DNA of 64,000 bases from Symsagittifera roscoffensis. Taxonomy: Eukaryota; Xenacoelomorpha; Acoela; Convolutidae. The stretch spans positions 45,234,103 to 45,298,102 of the forward strand of contig NC_087066.1 in assembly GCF_963678635.1 (NCBI RefSeq), read 5' to 3'. The position numbers and the translations under genes were made by a program. The first letter of the stretch is position 1. Each line of letters opens with the position of its first letter. Positions 53,234-64,000 of the stretch are shown in pieces. The notes beneath the pieces are model-generated. The model was not told the DNA's origin and did not search any database. It saw only the letters and a list, made by a program, of their open reading frames with translations.

Positions 53234-54553
53234 GCTGATTTAAATTATCCGGACTAAGAAAAGGTGTGAAAACACAGAACTCTGTTAACATTAACACCTA
53301 ATTTACACTTTTAAAAAAAATTTACATAGAATTTTATAACTAATTAACAAACACAGATAGAAGTTAAACAAAAATCAACAAATTTAGTACTTGGTGTGAT
53401 AACCATTGTTTTTTAGAACTGTATTTACTCTACTAGGAATGCTGCGATATAACCGATGAAAGTAGTCGTCCGGAATTGCCAAAAAAGTTTCAAAAACTTG
53501 ACGAATAAGCTCTTTTACTGTTGTAGAGTGTTTTTCACGAATCTTCTGTTTCATGAAATTCCATAAATTTTCAATAATATTCAAATCTGGAGATTGTGGG
53601 GGCCAATTTTCCAAAACTTGAAAACCAATTTCCTGGAAAAAATTTATCGAAAATTTGGAATTATGGCAACTGGGATTGTCTTGCTGGAAAATTTCGTCCA
53701 GATAAATTGTTTCCATCAAGTGGGTTTCGAGTAGTTTGCAATATTTGGCAGAATTAAGAATCAATGTTTCCGTCGATGACTACTATATCTCTTTCCCCAG
53801 AACATTTTATGTAGCCCCAAAACATCACCCTTTTTCTTCGAAATTTTGCAGTTGAAGTGGTATAATTGGGATGATAACGCATATTTGGGGGTCGTCTCGC
53901 ATGAATCTTGGCACTGGAGTATAATTCAACGATGGTTTTGTTTGAAAAAACCACATTTTGTCAAAAATTTCATGGTTTTTCTCGAAAATTTTTGCACCAT
54001 TTTTTGCGTTGTTTTTTGTTGATGTCCGAAATTTTGGGTTTTCGGCGCTGACTCGTGCTCTGTCCTTTCTTGACCAAAATTGATCGAATTTGCTGGCTGA
54101 TAAATATAACGCTGGTTCAATTTCTTTTCGAAGCTCCTGAGACGTCGCAAAATGAAGTTTTTTAGCAATCAAATATATATAATTTTCGTCTCTTTTTTAG
54201 TTTTTTTTTCGGCCGACCGACCTTTTTTGCGTGACAATAATGTCCATTTTCCAACTTCCGGCATTTCTCTAAAAAATCCCACATGGTAGAATTGGGAACT
54301 TTAGTTTTTTTCGATATTCTATGTAAATTGAAATTTTTAAGTGAAAATTCCAAAACTTGGATTTTTCCGAAGCGAAAATAAGCCCATAAAAAATAGCAAC
54401 GCTTTTGTTTAGGTTTTCCAATATTTTATTTTTTGGTGAAAGTAGCAGGAATCTGTAAAAAACCGTTAAGTCTGAATAATGAGAGTTTGTTTTAAAAATA
54501 ACGCCTTGTTCAGTTTTATTTTCACACCATTAGTCCGGTTAATTTAAATCAGC
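53234..54553 (-). mobile_element. Tc1/mariner element, dead copy, about 1.3 kb
   Basis: Outer ends are inverted: TTAAATTATCCGGACTAA... with GGTGTGAAAA on the left and its complement on the right (GTCCGGTTAATTTAA, preceded by TTTTCACACCA). TA lies at both inner borders (53,246-53,247 and 54,540-54,541), consistent with Tc1 target choice. It encloses a minus-strand transposase relic. If the TAs mark the ends, the element is about 53,248-54,539 and the outer 12-bp arms belong to a palindromic target. Confidence 0.8.
53384..54353 (-). pseudogene. Tc1-like transposase, broken
   Basis: Open pieces in order: 54,353-54,162 is the N-terminal DNA-binding part (STMWDFLEKCRKLENG, basic end). A middle part lies in overlapping frames 54,172-53,825. 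53,954-53,754 has ARRPPNMRYHP and VMFWGYIK, with the first catalytic position changed (FSNKT where FSDE-type text is usual). 53,764-53,384 has the second and third acidic boxes FQQDNPSCHNS and WPPQSPDLNIIENLW. At least two frameshifts and internal stops. Confidence 0.85.
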
Positions 54554-55315
54554 ACTATTTGAACAAAAGTAAATTGGCTCAATTTTTCATTGGCTCAAAA
54601 TTCAACCAATTAGAACTCAAATTGAATAATTTTTGGTAACAATAGGACCTATTTTGATTCTGATACAATTGAACTTCACCTTATTGCTCAGCAGTATTTC
54701 ACCTTTCTCAGTAATAACGAGCATGATAGTATTCGCGGCAAAACCAAGAGACAAAACATAATATTCGGTATCGACAGTTTACTAAATGATTATGCTTGAG
54801 AATTAGAGAATGTGCACGTTTAGACAGACAATATGACAATGCGAGTAAAAAAGCTCAAAAAATTAAACATTTGTGTTAAAAACTACCATTAAGAAATATT
54901 TATCGATAGCCACGTAGTCGACAAAACTTGGATAGAGAAGCTAGAAAAATTACCTACTCCTGAAACAAAATAAAATTCTATTTGTGCCCTTGAAATGACC
55001 TAATCTTAAGTGTTTAAGTCGTTATCACATTTTTTGAAACATTTACGCCGAATAATCCTTTTGGCCAAAAAACGTAAAAAAGGAAAGAAAAAAGAAGTTA
55101 TACAAAATCAGGGAAACTATACAAAACCAGAAATTATACAAAACCACTAAGTCTTTAAATTCTAGCAAAATTTGCTTCAACTGGAAAAAAAACTGAATGA
55201 TTTGGAAAGTAAGCTGAAAAACAACAGTCGGATCAAATTTCTCCCAAATACAACAACCATTTATAAAAAATCAGCTCACGGCTAGTATTAAACTGGCTAC
55301 TTCCACTCAAACCAG
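54554..55315. other. Intergenic, no gene seen
   Basis: AT-rich DNA with no coding frame or structure I can support. Confidence 0.5.
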
Positions 55316-55679
55316 GTCAAAATGGTACCTCAAACTTTATCTACTATCAGAGTAAACAATAAAATGGTTTTATGATTTTGTTAAATGAATTAAATCAAAA
55401 AACATTTTTTCCCGATTTGTCAATGCTTGCTATTCGCAAACGTAATAATACAGCAAGCGACAGTTTTCTTTCTTTATTCTTTCGGTTTTTAAGTTTGTTT
55501 ATTTAAAAGCCGAAGGAATAAACAATGAAAACTGTCTCTTGCTGCAATTATTACTCTTACGAATAGCAAGTATTAGCAAATCGGAAATAAAAATTTTTCA
55601 TTTAATTCGTTTAACAAAATCATTAAACCATTTTCTTGTTTACTTTGATAGTAGATAAAATTTGAGGCATCATTTTGAC
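55316..55679. repeat. 364-bp foldback (inverted repeat with arms of about 175 bp)
   Basis: Left arm GTCAAAATGGTACCTCAAAC... and the right arm, read as complement, GTCAAAATGATGCCTCAAAT..., stay alignable to a short centre near 55,497 (AAGTTTGTTTATTTAAAAGC). Roughly nine bases in ten pair. No ORF. Likely a foldback-type MITE; transcripts would form a long hairpin. Confidence 0.85.
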
Positions 55680-56559
55680 GCTGAGTCCAATTATTTCAAG
55701 TCGGCAAAAAGTAATAATGATGAGTAAAAAAATAAAGCAAATAAAAAAAATTTCATTTCGGATAAGCAAGATTAGGCTTAGTGAAAACTCTCATTTTGCG
55801 TTTCGTTTTGTACAAATCAACTCTTTCTGATGGGCTGACAAACAGGAAACTATTTCCAGCTGCCAAATGATTTGTATCCTTCCTAAAAAGATGGAGGGAT
55901 TGTTCACTTGGTACCTGAGACATTTTCAAATAAAAAATCCCAAACAGTAGTGAGCAAGAATGGATTAATTCTCAACAATTAAAAAAATCTGCATAAATAA
56001 GAGAAAAAACGAAATCGAATTGATTTAAATGATTTCAAAGTAACAAACCTTTGGTTTCTAAATAAAAACAAGGTGAACACAGAGGTGAAGCAGAGCTTCG
56101 CACCACTTGCGATACAACACAAACATCAAAAAGCTTGAGTCGAAAAAAATTTGAATGAAAACTATGCTGATGTCCTATGAAAAAACTAAAGAGCCGTCAA
56201 TTCAACAGGATCAATCATCGCAACCGGTCCCAATGAACTTTTCATCTCTTATTTGATTTTGTAATTTAAAAAAATACACAATCAAATTGAAAAAAAACCT
56301 ATGATTAAACCTATTGGATTAAACTTTTGAAGTCCGATTTGGCATGATAGTTAGCGAAAAAGTTCAAAAAACGAAGAGCAAATCAAAAATTTGACATTTC
56401 CGAGAATCATAGCTTTTTGTGTAAAAAAATATGCGTAGCCGCTTATGCAGAAGGGAATCACGCAACCTGTATTTTCGATTGAACCCGAAATCTCAGATTT
56501 GTGATAGTAGGTTTTTGAGAAAAAGTTTGAAAAAGAAACTTACCAACTAACACGCCTCA
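55680..56559. other. Intergenic with one tail of the GCTTCGC repeat family
   Basis: ACACAGAGGTGAAGCAGAGCTTCGCACCACTTGCGATACAAC at about 56,076-56,117 is the inverted tail of the dispersed family. No gene seen. Confidence 0.5.
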
Positions 56560-56790
56560 ATTTATAGAGCGGGCGCATTTCAACTAGCATGCGTAAAAGT
56601 TCACGAAAAACATCCTACCCTGGGTAGGTTCAAATTCTTATTTTGTTGCGGTCTCCTTACCTAACTCTACGCCACAGATCCATGATACCTTAAAGCTAAA
56701 GTGCTTTTTGTAAAATAATAGTCTGTGTTTATATCCTTAGCATTGGCTGTACTTATTAGCTGGTTATTGATCAAAACGAACACTTTAAAA
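56560..56790 (-). repeat. tRNA-like dispersed repeat, inverted copy
   Basis: On the minus strand it reads the same order as 61,393-61,640: a CAATAACCAGCTA.TAAGTACAGCCAATGCT segment, then GATCTGTGGCGTAGAGTTAGGTAAGGAGACC and a B-box-like AATTTGAACCT. The A-box-like TGGCGTAGAG and B-box-like segment suggest a tRNA-derived SINE head. Confidence 0.6.
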
Positions 56791-57444
56791 ATGAAACTAA
56801 TATATTTGCGACTTAGGTCGGAAAAAAACAAAGTTCAGACTATCACACAAGCTTTCTATTCATTGAAAACTTCTATTCATTGAAACCAAAAACTCATATT
56901 TGAGAGCGGTAATTTTCAAAAAAACCAAAAAAAATCAAAATTTGGGTCAAAAAATCCCTCAAGACCGTCGCAGAGGGGTCAAGTAAAAAAGACTCTAGGG
57001 GAATATTCAGATTCAAATTCAGGACCTTTACTGTCCCAGGCATATTCGTTTTCTCCAGACTAAGTTGACCGGGAAAGCTAAGAAAATTGAATACACAATA
57101 AAACAAGGTAGAGATGAGCCTAAGACGCACAGATGAGTACTGAGAACAAAGTTGTTTAAAGGAAAAAGTCACGTACCCGATTACAACACCCTTGCTTATA
57201 GCAAGGGTAATCAACAAATTGAGTTTGAGCCGAAATAGAAAAAGTATAAACAAATTTTTTCATATCTTGAAAATTGGATCATAGAACTCGAATCTAAGAT
57301 TCGAAAATTTATTTTTTTTCGAAATCTATAAAATATCCGTTTTCGGCCGTATAGCAGAAAAATCAATAACTGCATCTGTTTTGTCTCATAGAAAGTATAA
57401 TACACTCAGTCAGGGACCCTGAAAATCTGATTAAATATATATTT
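56791..57444. other. Intergenic with a small hairpin
   Basis: ACCCTTGCTTATAGCAAGGGT at 57,188-57,208 is a near-perfect palindrome related to 41,389-41,409. The minus-strand open frame 57,253-56,894 has no recognisable content. Confidence 0.5.
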
Positions 57445-57704
57445 AACACAGAGGCGAAGCGGAGTTTCGCATTCCTTGCGACTTAATTTACAGATTTTTT
57501 ACAAGAAATTGAATAAAAAAGAAGAAAAACTTTTGTAAATTCAGCTAAAAAAGCTGATACAGTCGAAAAAACTATATCTATGAAACTTTCATACCCTTGC
57601 ATCGGATGAAAAAAAAGCCTTAACTTGCATTGTAAAAAAACGACCGAGCGGCAACTAAGGCGACAAAGATTGGGTCGACACTCGTTAAGCCGAAAGCAAA
57701 ACAC
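57445..57704 (-). repeat. Dispersed GCTTCGC-hairpin repeat, inverted copy
   Basis: On the minus strand it begins with a CTTTCGGCTTAAC...TTTGTCGCCTTAGTTGCCG head and ends GTCGCAAGGAATGCGAAACTCCGCTTCGCCTCTGTGTT, matching the order in 31,949-32,160. The stem GCGAA..TTCGC sits 10-12 bases from the end, a layout also seen at Helitron ends, but no CTRR terminus is visible. Confidence 0.6.
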
Positions 57705-58497
57705 TAATCAGCAAAAAAAATCAACGCGCATCCCTCCTGAAATAAGTAAAATCATTTAAAAGTTTCAACCTTGAAACTACCCCATGTAAATTGACTGCGC
57801 CGATATAGCAAAAGTCATTCCCATTCAAGAAAATTAGATATTCAAAATCAAAGTTCGTAAATTAACAAGCTTCAGAACAACTTTCAATTATCGTAAAAAC
57901 TGTCCGAATCAAAAATAAAATAAACCACGCTTTGGAAAGAAACTGCTTTAAAAGCGTACCAGATAACATAAATTGCATTTGGAAAAAATCCGAAAATTGC
58001 TGACAAAAATCAGGACTACAACAACAAACCCAAAAAAATCAATTTTTTCAGTATATATAATTGTTAACATTAATCACTACCTAAAACAGACCAAGAAGTA
58101 CTTCCATTTTAAATTCTAAGTAATTGAGCATGTCAGCCTGCACGTAAAGGTACAAGTAATTGAAATTAGTGCACCAATTACTTTCACGTGCACAGAGCAA
58201 ATCTCGAAAAACTTCTCAGAAAAGTTGTTAACGGGAAAAAAGTGCAGCTCTCGCAAGTGAAAATATGTCAAATAACAAAATTAAAAAAATTGATGAAAAC
58301 ACTAGTTTGAAACAATCAATTAGTGCGTTTTCTTTTAAAGGCTAAAAAAACAATTAATGCAATTATTGCAATAAATCGTTTTTATTGAGTTTAAGTGAAC
58401 AAGTTGTTGAACAAAGAAAGTACGCTTTGGTCACCTGAGAAAAAAGGTTTTTTTTAAGTATGTTTGCATTTTTGATGATCCAATACAATATGCCGAA
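57705..58497. other. Intergenic, no gene seen
   Basis: A-rich DNA with no supported feature. Confidence 0.45.
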
Positions 58498-58749
58498 CTA
58501 AACTGAACGATTTCTCTGGACGATTAGATGTGGATAGATTGAAATACCCAATTTTGTCTGTGCTGCAGCAATTAAGTAAAATCTATTCTTCGAAACGTTC
58601 AAAAAATTTTGTTTAAATACTGCTTCGTCTTTTTCTGATAAAATCGCAGAATCTTGAATAGTTTTGTTGATGGCAGCCCCAAGCTCAAGAAATGTAAAAA
58701 AAAAGAGTGTTTTAAATCCCAATTGATGTTCAAAAGCTGTGTGCCTCAA
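58498..58749 (-). CDS. Unrecognised ORF, 83 codons
   Basis: Minus-strand frame with balanced composition (FLELGAAINKTIQDSAILSEKDEAVFKQNF, then NRFYLIAAAQTKLGIS). It could be an exon or transposon relic; it directly borders the repeat that starts at 58,761. No family recognised. Confidence 0.25.
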   Translation of the reverse strand: MRHTAFEHQLGFKTLFFFTFLELGAAINKTIQDSAILSEKDEAVFKQNFLNVSKNRFYLIAAAQTKLGISIYPHLIVQRNRSV

Positions 58750-58760
58750 TAGAAGCTACA

Positions 58761-59907
58761 AAAACGAAATTCTGTATTTGTAGTCATAAGGGTATTAGTA
58801 CCAATACTATCAAGATTGCTGTACTTGCGCTTCGTTTTCGTTTTCTACTAAACGAAATGAAAACCCAGTGCTACTGATCCATCCAGGCCAAGAAATTCTA
58901 TCTCGACTTTTTTTTAAAATCATGGGGCAAAATGAGATGTTAATTCGGCCCGGTAATTTCGTTGATTTTTTATATGGTTTTTGAATTTTCTGAAATATTG
59001 TTGAAACTTTTATTGTTTGTCGAATGTTTTCCTTTTTTTTTGAAAAATTATTTAGTTCCAAAATTAACAGCATAAATAGTAAAGATAGTAGCTTAAACTG
59101 TTTATGTAGTAGTTCGAAAATTCTTAAAAATTGCACCGCTGAGTTGATAGAACGGGAACCAAGGAAATGTAACAACGCAACGCGGGATAATTGAATAATA
59201 ATAATAAAATAAGAATGAATTGTTTAACAATAATCATAATAAAAATGAAATGTCTGAAAAAACAATTTCTGCGTGTTTTGGTAGTTTACATTCTGGTTTG
59301 TTCAATATTTCACGCAGTTTTCCCTCAGTGTTCACGCAATACTCCTTCCACTAGCTTATTGCACTGTTTTGAGGGAGCACTCCTGCAACATGTTTATGAG
59401 TGTTCAATCGAGAAGGAGGAGAGTATATTGATTTCATTGAAACTAAGTTCACTGTTGCTGTGCAAACTTCCGATCAGTTTAAAGCGATAAAGTTTTTAAT
59501 GCACCGACACGAGAGGATGCTCAACAAAAACCACTAAAATTGAAATGCAAATATTCCGTTAATGGTTGATAAATCATTGCCAGAACTCCATCATCATAAG
59601 TGTTTATTCGTTCAAGCTTGGACAGTGAACAAACTTATACATATTGAGAAAATCAATCAATTCGTGCTCAAACATCAAACGAATTTGCCTTGACAAAAGT
59701 AAGTCGACTTTTTTCTTTAACTCACTAAGAACCACCAAATAACTCTAATGAACAAAATAAACTAGTGGACAAAATAAAACTCGAGTTCAAGTGTTTATTC
59801 TAAGATGCCTGTTTTCAATATTCACTTTGGACAGCACTTTCGAACTTCAGAAAAGTTTTTAGAAAAAAAACAAACGATGAGAGTTACCCTCTATGAAGAT
59901 ATCAAAA
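58761..59907 (+). repeat. Repeat family R, copy 1 (diverged)
   Basis: Starts ATTCTGTATTTGTAGTCAT, runs through GATCCATCCAGGCCAAGA, an AT-rich centre, TTCACTGTTGCTGTGCAAA (59,447) and ACTTTGGACAGCACTTTCG (59,824), and ends in GAAGATATCAAAA. The next copy starts immediately. The open frame 59,191-59,490 inside it has a hydrophobic start and is not conserved in copy 2. Confidence 0.7.
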
Positions 59908-60560
59908 TATAAAAATTCTGTATTTGTAGTCATAAGGGTATTAGTACCAATACTGTCAAGGTTGCTGTACTTGCGCTTCATTTCGTTTTCGACAAAACGA
60001 AATGAAAACCCAGTGCTACTGATCCATCCAGGCCAAGAAATTCTATCTCGGCTTTTTCTGAAAATCATGGAGCAAAATGAGATGTTAATTCAGTCCGGTA
60101 ATTTTGTTAATTTTTCATATGGTTTTTGAATTTTCTGAAATATTGTCGAAACTTTTATTGTTTTTCGAATGTTTTCAATTTTTTTGATAAGTTTTTTAGG
60201 TTCAAATTAACTGCATAATTAAAAAAGATAGTAGCTTAAACTGATTATGTAGTAGTTCGAGAACTCTTAAAAAATGCACTGCTGATAGAACCCGAATCAA
60301 AGAATTGTAACAACGCAATGCGGGATAAATGATTAATAAGAATATAATAAGAATAAATTGCTTAGCAATAACCATAATAAAAAAAAGAAACTTCTGAAAT
60401 AACAATTTCCGCGGGTTTTGTAGTTTCCATTCTGGTTTTTTCAATATTTCACGCAGTTCTCCCTCAACTAGCTTGCACTGTTTTGAGGGAGCACTCCTGC
60501 AACACGTTTTGAGTGTTCTATCGAGAAGGAGGAGAGTATATTGATGTCATTGAAACTAAG
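59908..60560 (+). repeat. Repeat family R, copy 2 (5' half)
   Basis: Direct copy of about 58,761-59,445, period about 1,147 bp, with several small indels. It passes at about 60,561 into the 1,459-bp array. Confidence 0.7.
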
Positions 60561-62021
60561 TTCACTGTTGCTGTGCAAAGTTCCAATCAGTTTACAGGAA
60601 TGAAATTTTTATTGCACACCGACACGAGAGGATGCTCAATGAAAACCACTAAAATTGAAATGCAAATATTCCGTTAATGGTTGATAAATAATTACCAGAA
60701 CTCCATCATCATTAGTGTTCATTCTTTCAAGCTTGGACAGTGAACAACCTTATACAGATTGAGAAAATCAATCAATTCGTGCTAAAACATCAAACAAGAT
60801 TGCCTTGACAAAAGTAAGTCGAATTTTCTCTTTAACTCAGGAAAAACCACCAAATAACACTAATGGACAAAAAACATTAGTGGACAAAATAAAGCTCGAG
60901 TTCAAGTGTTTACTCGAAGATGTTTTCAATATTCACTTTGGACAGCACTTTCTAACTTCAGAAAATTTTTACAAAAACAAAGAGCAAATGATGAGAGTTA
61001 CCCTCTACGAAGATATCAAAAAAGTTTTAAAAACTACCAATGTAATCCGGACCTGAAAATGCCAGTTTTCCTCATCTGCGCCAAGTTTGGCATCGTAGTG
61101 AACTCTTTCTTGAATAAGCTGAGTAAAAAAGTTTTTCATGCAACGTGAAACTTTCTCGGCGAGAAAATTGAAATAAATGTGACATTTTTTTCCAATCTTA
61201 GATGTTTCTCATTTTTTCACGCAGACTGAAAAACATCAGAGCAGATGAAGAAGTCTGGCATTTTCAGATCCGAATTACATTGGTAGTATTTACACAAGCA
61301 AAACTTGTGTGATAGAATGAACTTTCTTTTTTCCAACATAAGACGCAAATATTTGTGTTCATTTTGTACTCAAGCAAAGCTTGTGTGATTTTGAAAGTGT
61401 TCATTTTGATCAATAACCAGCTATTAAGTACAGCCAATGCTGAGGACAATAACACAGAATATTATATTCCAAAAATCATTTAAGTTTCAATGTATCATAG
61501 ATCTGTAGCGTAGAGCTAGGAAAGGAGACCCGCAACAAAATAAAGAGTTCAAACCTGGGCATGGTCGGATGTTTTCAGCGAACTTTTTTTTACGGTAGTT
61601 AAAACGTGTCCGCTCTATAAAATTAGGCTTGTGAGTTGGTAAATTTTTTCAAAATGACTGGTACTACTAATGCGTCATATTTGGCTTGCGTCCTTTTTGC
61701 ATTTATATAGACTCATAATTGCGCATGTCACTTAAGAAATTTTCCAAACTCAAGTTTTCACTCATTCAGGTTTTCCCAGTAGCGCTATCGGTCAAATTTT
61801 TGCGTGTGTATGAGAACTGACCTTCGCTTCTGTGTTAAAACCATTTTTTGATAACTTCCTTGTGGGTAGCTCTGACAATTGATTTTTATTAATGTAATAA
61901 TTTTTCTGAAATTTGAAGTTCAACTTTGTCCACTAAAAGGAGTCATTTTTTTCTGCTGAGTTTTTGCGTTTGTTGATTTTTCCATAACTCTCGGTTGGTT
62001 TTGTTGTTGTTGTTGTTGTTG
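60561..62021 (+). repeat. 1,459-bp tandem array, unit 1
   Basis: Starts TTCACTGTTGCTGTGCAAA and ends in a (GTT)n run at 62,002-62,021. It contains a conserved frame (60,805-61,056: LVDKIKLEFKCLLEDVFNIHFGQHF, then EQMMRVTLYEDIKKVL) of unknown identity, an inverted repeat, the tRNA-like element (about 61,393-61,640) and a GACCTTCGCTTCTGTGTTAAAAC tail. Slightly more diverged than unit 2. Confidence 0.9.
61033..61287. repeat. Inverted repeat inside the array unit (49-bp arms)
   Basis: Arms at 61,033-61,081 and 61,239-61,287 share ACTACCAATGTAAT.CGGA and CTGAAAATGCCAG as complements, separated by 157 bp. Repeated at 62,492-62,540 and 62,698-62,746 in unit 2. Confidence 0.85.
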
Positions 62022-63480
62022 TTCACTGTTGCTGTGCAAAATTCCGATCAGTTCAAAGCGATGAAGTTTTTAATGCACCGACACGAGAGGATGCTCAATG
62101 AAAACCACTAAAATTGAAATGCAAATATTCCGTTAATGGTTGATAAATAATTACCAGAACTCCATCATCATTAGTGTTCATTCTTTCAAGCTTGGACAGT
62201 GAACAACCTTATACAGATTGAGAAAATCAATCAACTCGTGCTAAAACATCAAACAAGATTGCCTTGACAAAAGTAAGTTGAATTTTCTCTTTAACTCAGG
62301 AAAAACCACCAAATAACACTAATGGACAAAAAACATTAGTGGACAAAATAAAGCTCGAGTTCAAGTGTTTACTCGAAGATGTTTTCAATATTCACTTTGG
62401 ACAGCACTTTCGAACTTCAGAAAATTTTTACAAAAACAAAGAGCAAATGATGAGAGTTACCCTCTACGAAGATATCAAAAAAGTTTTAAAAACTACCAAT
62501 GTAATCCGGACCTGAAAATGCCAGTTTTCCTCATCTGCGCCAAGTTTGGCATCGTAGTGAACTCTTTCTTGAATAAGCTGAGTAAAAAAGTTTTTCATGC
62601 AACGTGAAACTTTCTCGGCGAGAAAATTGAAATAAATGTGACATTTTTTTCCAATCTTAGATGTTTCTCATTTTTTCACGCAGACTGAAAAACATCAGAG
62701 CAGATGAAGAAGTCTGGCATTTTCAGATCCGAATTACATTGGTAGTCTTTACACAAGCAAAACTTGTGTGATAAAATGAACTTTCTTTTTTCCAACATAA
62801 GACGCAAATATTTGTGTTCATTTTGTACTCAAGCAAAGCTTGTGTGACTTTGAAAGTGTTTATTTTGATCAATAACCAGCTATTAAGTACAGCCAATGCT
62901 GAGGACAATAACACAGAATATTATATTCCAAAAATCATTTAAGTTTCAATGTATCATAGATCTGTAGCGTAGAGCTAGGAAAGGAGACCCGCAACAAAAT
63001 AAAGAGTTCAAACCTGGGCATGGTCGGATGTTTTCAGCGAACTTTTTTTTATGGTAGTTAAAACGTGTCCGCTCTATAAAATTAGGCTTGTGAGTTGGTA
63101 AATTTTTTCAAAATGACTGGTACTACTAATGCGTCATATTTGGCTTGCGTCCTTTTTGCATTTATTTAGACTCATAATTGCGCATGTCATTTAAGAAATT
63201 TTCTAAACTCAAGTTTTCACTCATTCAGGTTTTCCCAGTAGCGCTATCGGTCAAATTTTTGCGTGTGTATGAGAACTGAACTTCGCTTCTGTGTTAAAAC
63301 CATTTTTTGATAACTTCCTTGTGGGGAGCTCTGACAATTGATTTTTATTAATGTAATAATTTTTCTGAAATTTGAAGTTCAACTTTGTCCACTAAAAGGA
63401 GTCATTTTTTTCTGCTGAGTTTTTGCGTTTGTTGATTTTTCCATAACTCTCGGTTGGTTTTGTTGTTGTTGTTGTTGTTG
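62022..63480 (+). repeat. 1,459-bp tandem array, unit 2
   Basis: Nearly identical to unit 1 from about 60,620 on, with isolated substitutions (for example TAGTATTTA versus TAGTCTTTA). Ends again in (GTT)n at 63,461-63,480. Its frame equivalent to 60,805-61,056 is also conserved. Confidence 0.9.
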
Positions 63481-64000
63481 TTCACTGTTGCTGTGCAAAA
63501 TTCCGATCAGTTCAAAGCGATGAAGTTTTTAATGCACCGACACGAGAGGATGCTCAATGAAAACCACTAAAATTGAAATGCAAATATTCCGTTAATGGTT
63601 GATAAATAATTACCAGAACTCCATCATCATTAGTGTTCATTCTTTCAAGCTTGGACAGTGAACAACCTTATACAGATTGAGAAAATCAATCAACTCGTGC
63701 TAAAACATCAAACAAGATTGCCTTGACAAAAGTAAGTTGAATTTTCTCTTTAACTCAGGAAAAACCACCAAATAACACTAATGGACAAAAAACATTAGTG
63801 GACAAAATAAAGCTCGAGTTCAAGTGTTTACTCGAAGATGTTTTCAATATTCACTTTGGACAGCACTTTCGAACTTCAGAAAATTTTTACAAAAACAAAG
63901 AGCAAATGATGAGAGTTACCCTCTACGAAGATATCAAAAAAGTTTTAAAAACTACCAATGTAATCCGGACCTGAAAATGCCAGTTTTCCTCATCTGCGCC
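63481..64000 (+). repeat. 1,459-bp tandem array, unit 3 (cut by window end)
   Basis: The first 520 bp match unit 2 almost base for base. The array continues beyond the window, so the copy number is unknown. Confidence 0.9.

Noticed and set aside
58810-60444. Minus-strand ORFs sharing DRISWPGWISSTGFSFR in both R copies
   Set aside because: They share sequence because the DNA repeat is copied. The frames differ in extent and break differently, so there is no evidence for selection on the protein.
60906-61148. 80-codon ORF identical in two array units (also 62,365-62,607)
   Set aside because: Overlaps the 60,805-61,056 frame in another phase. Identity follows from recent unit duplication, and the other frame has the more protein-like composition.

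Overview
The window is metazoan nuclear DNA. The evidence is GT-AG introns in a leucine-rich-repeat/immunoglobulin membrane-protein gene, AATAAA signals, large AT-rich intergenic spaces and several classes of eukaryotic transposable element. The lineage cannot be fixed from the sequence. Several putative start codons sit a few bases after a splice-acceptor-like TTTCAG/TTTAG, which hints at (but does not prove) spliced-leader trans-splicing.

Left part (1-30,116): a decayed LINE tail (2-415) is followed by the main object of the window, a giant LTR retrotransposon of about 28.7 kb (540-29,239). It is bounded by two divergent LTRs of about 885 bp. Its 5' two thirds is Ty3/gypsy-like gag-protease-RT-RNase H-integrase. 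The gag-protease-RT part has been duplicated into a scrambled array of three chimeric units with four 441-447 bp tandem repeats inside. Two blocks 8,996 bp apart are almost identical. Pol ends in a region that looks like a macro (ADP-ribose-binding) domain. Between pol and the 3' LTR lies about 5.8 kb of accessory coding sequence. It appears to be one former frame of roughly 1,900 codons, now broken, with a coiled coil, an SGNH/GDSL-hydrolase-like domain, a second hydrolase-like domain and a long unrecognised part. All of this is broken by stops and frameshifts. A second LINE fragment abuts the 3' LTR.

Middle part (30,117-45,331): three-exon LRR-Ig type I membrane protein gene on the minus strand (30,847-33,239); a tRNA-like relic; an apparently intact protein tyrosine phosphatase gene (39,418-40,848); a convergent pair of short possible coding regions (41,639-41,938 plus, 42,076-about 42,330 minus); AT-rich intergenic DNA with dispersed hairpin repeats.

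Right part (45,332-64,000): a young BEL/Pao element with 147-bp LTRs differing at one base and a 6-bp target duplication. Its single 5.8-kb reading frame is cut by only two in-frame stops. A 201-bp MITE lies 7 bp after the target duplication. Further right are a dead Tc1/mariner copy in a palindromic site, a 364-bp foldback, and a repeat family ending in a 1,459-bp direct tandem array that runs off the window.

The most novel point is the combination of macro domain and SGNH-like accessory proteins in a giant gypsy-type element. Domain calls there are by motif reading only.
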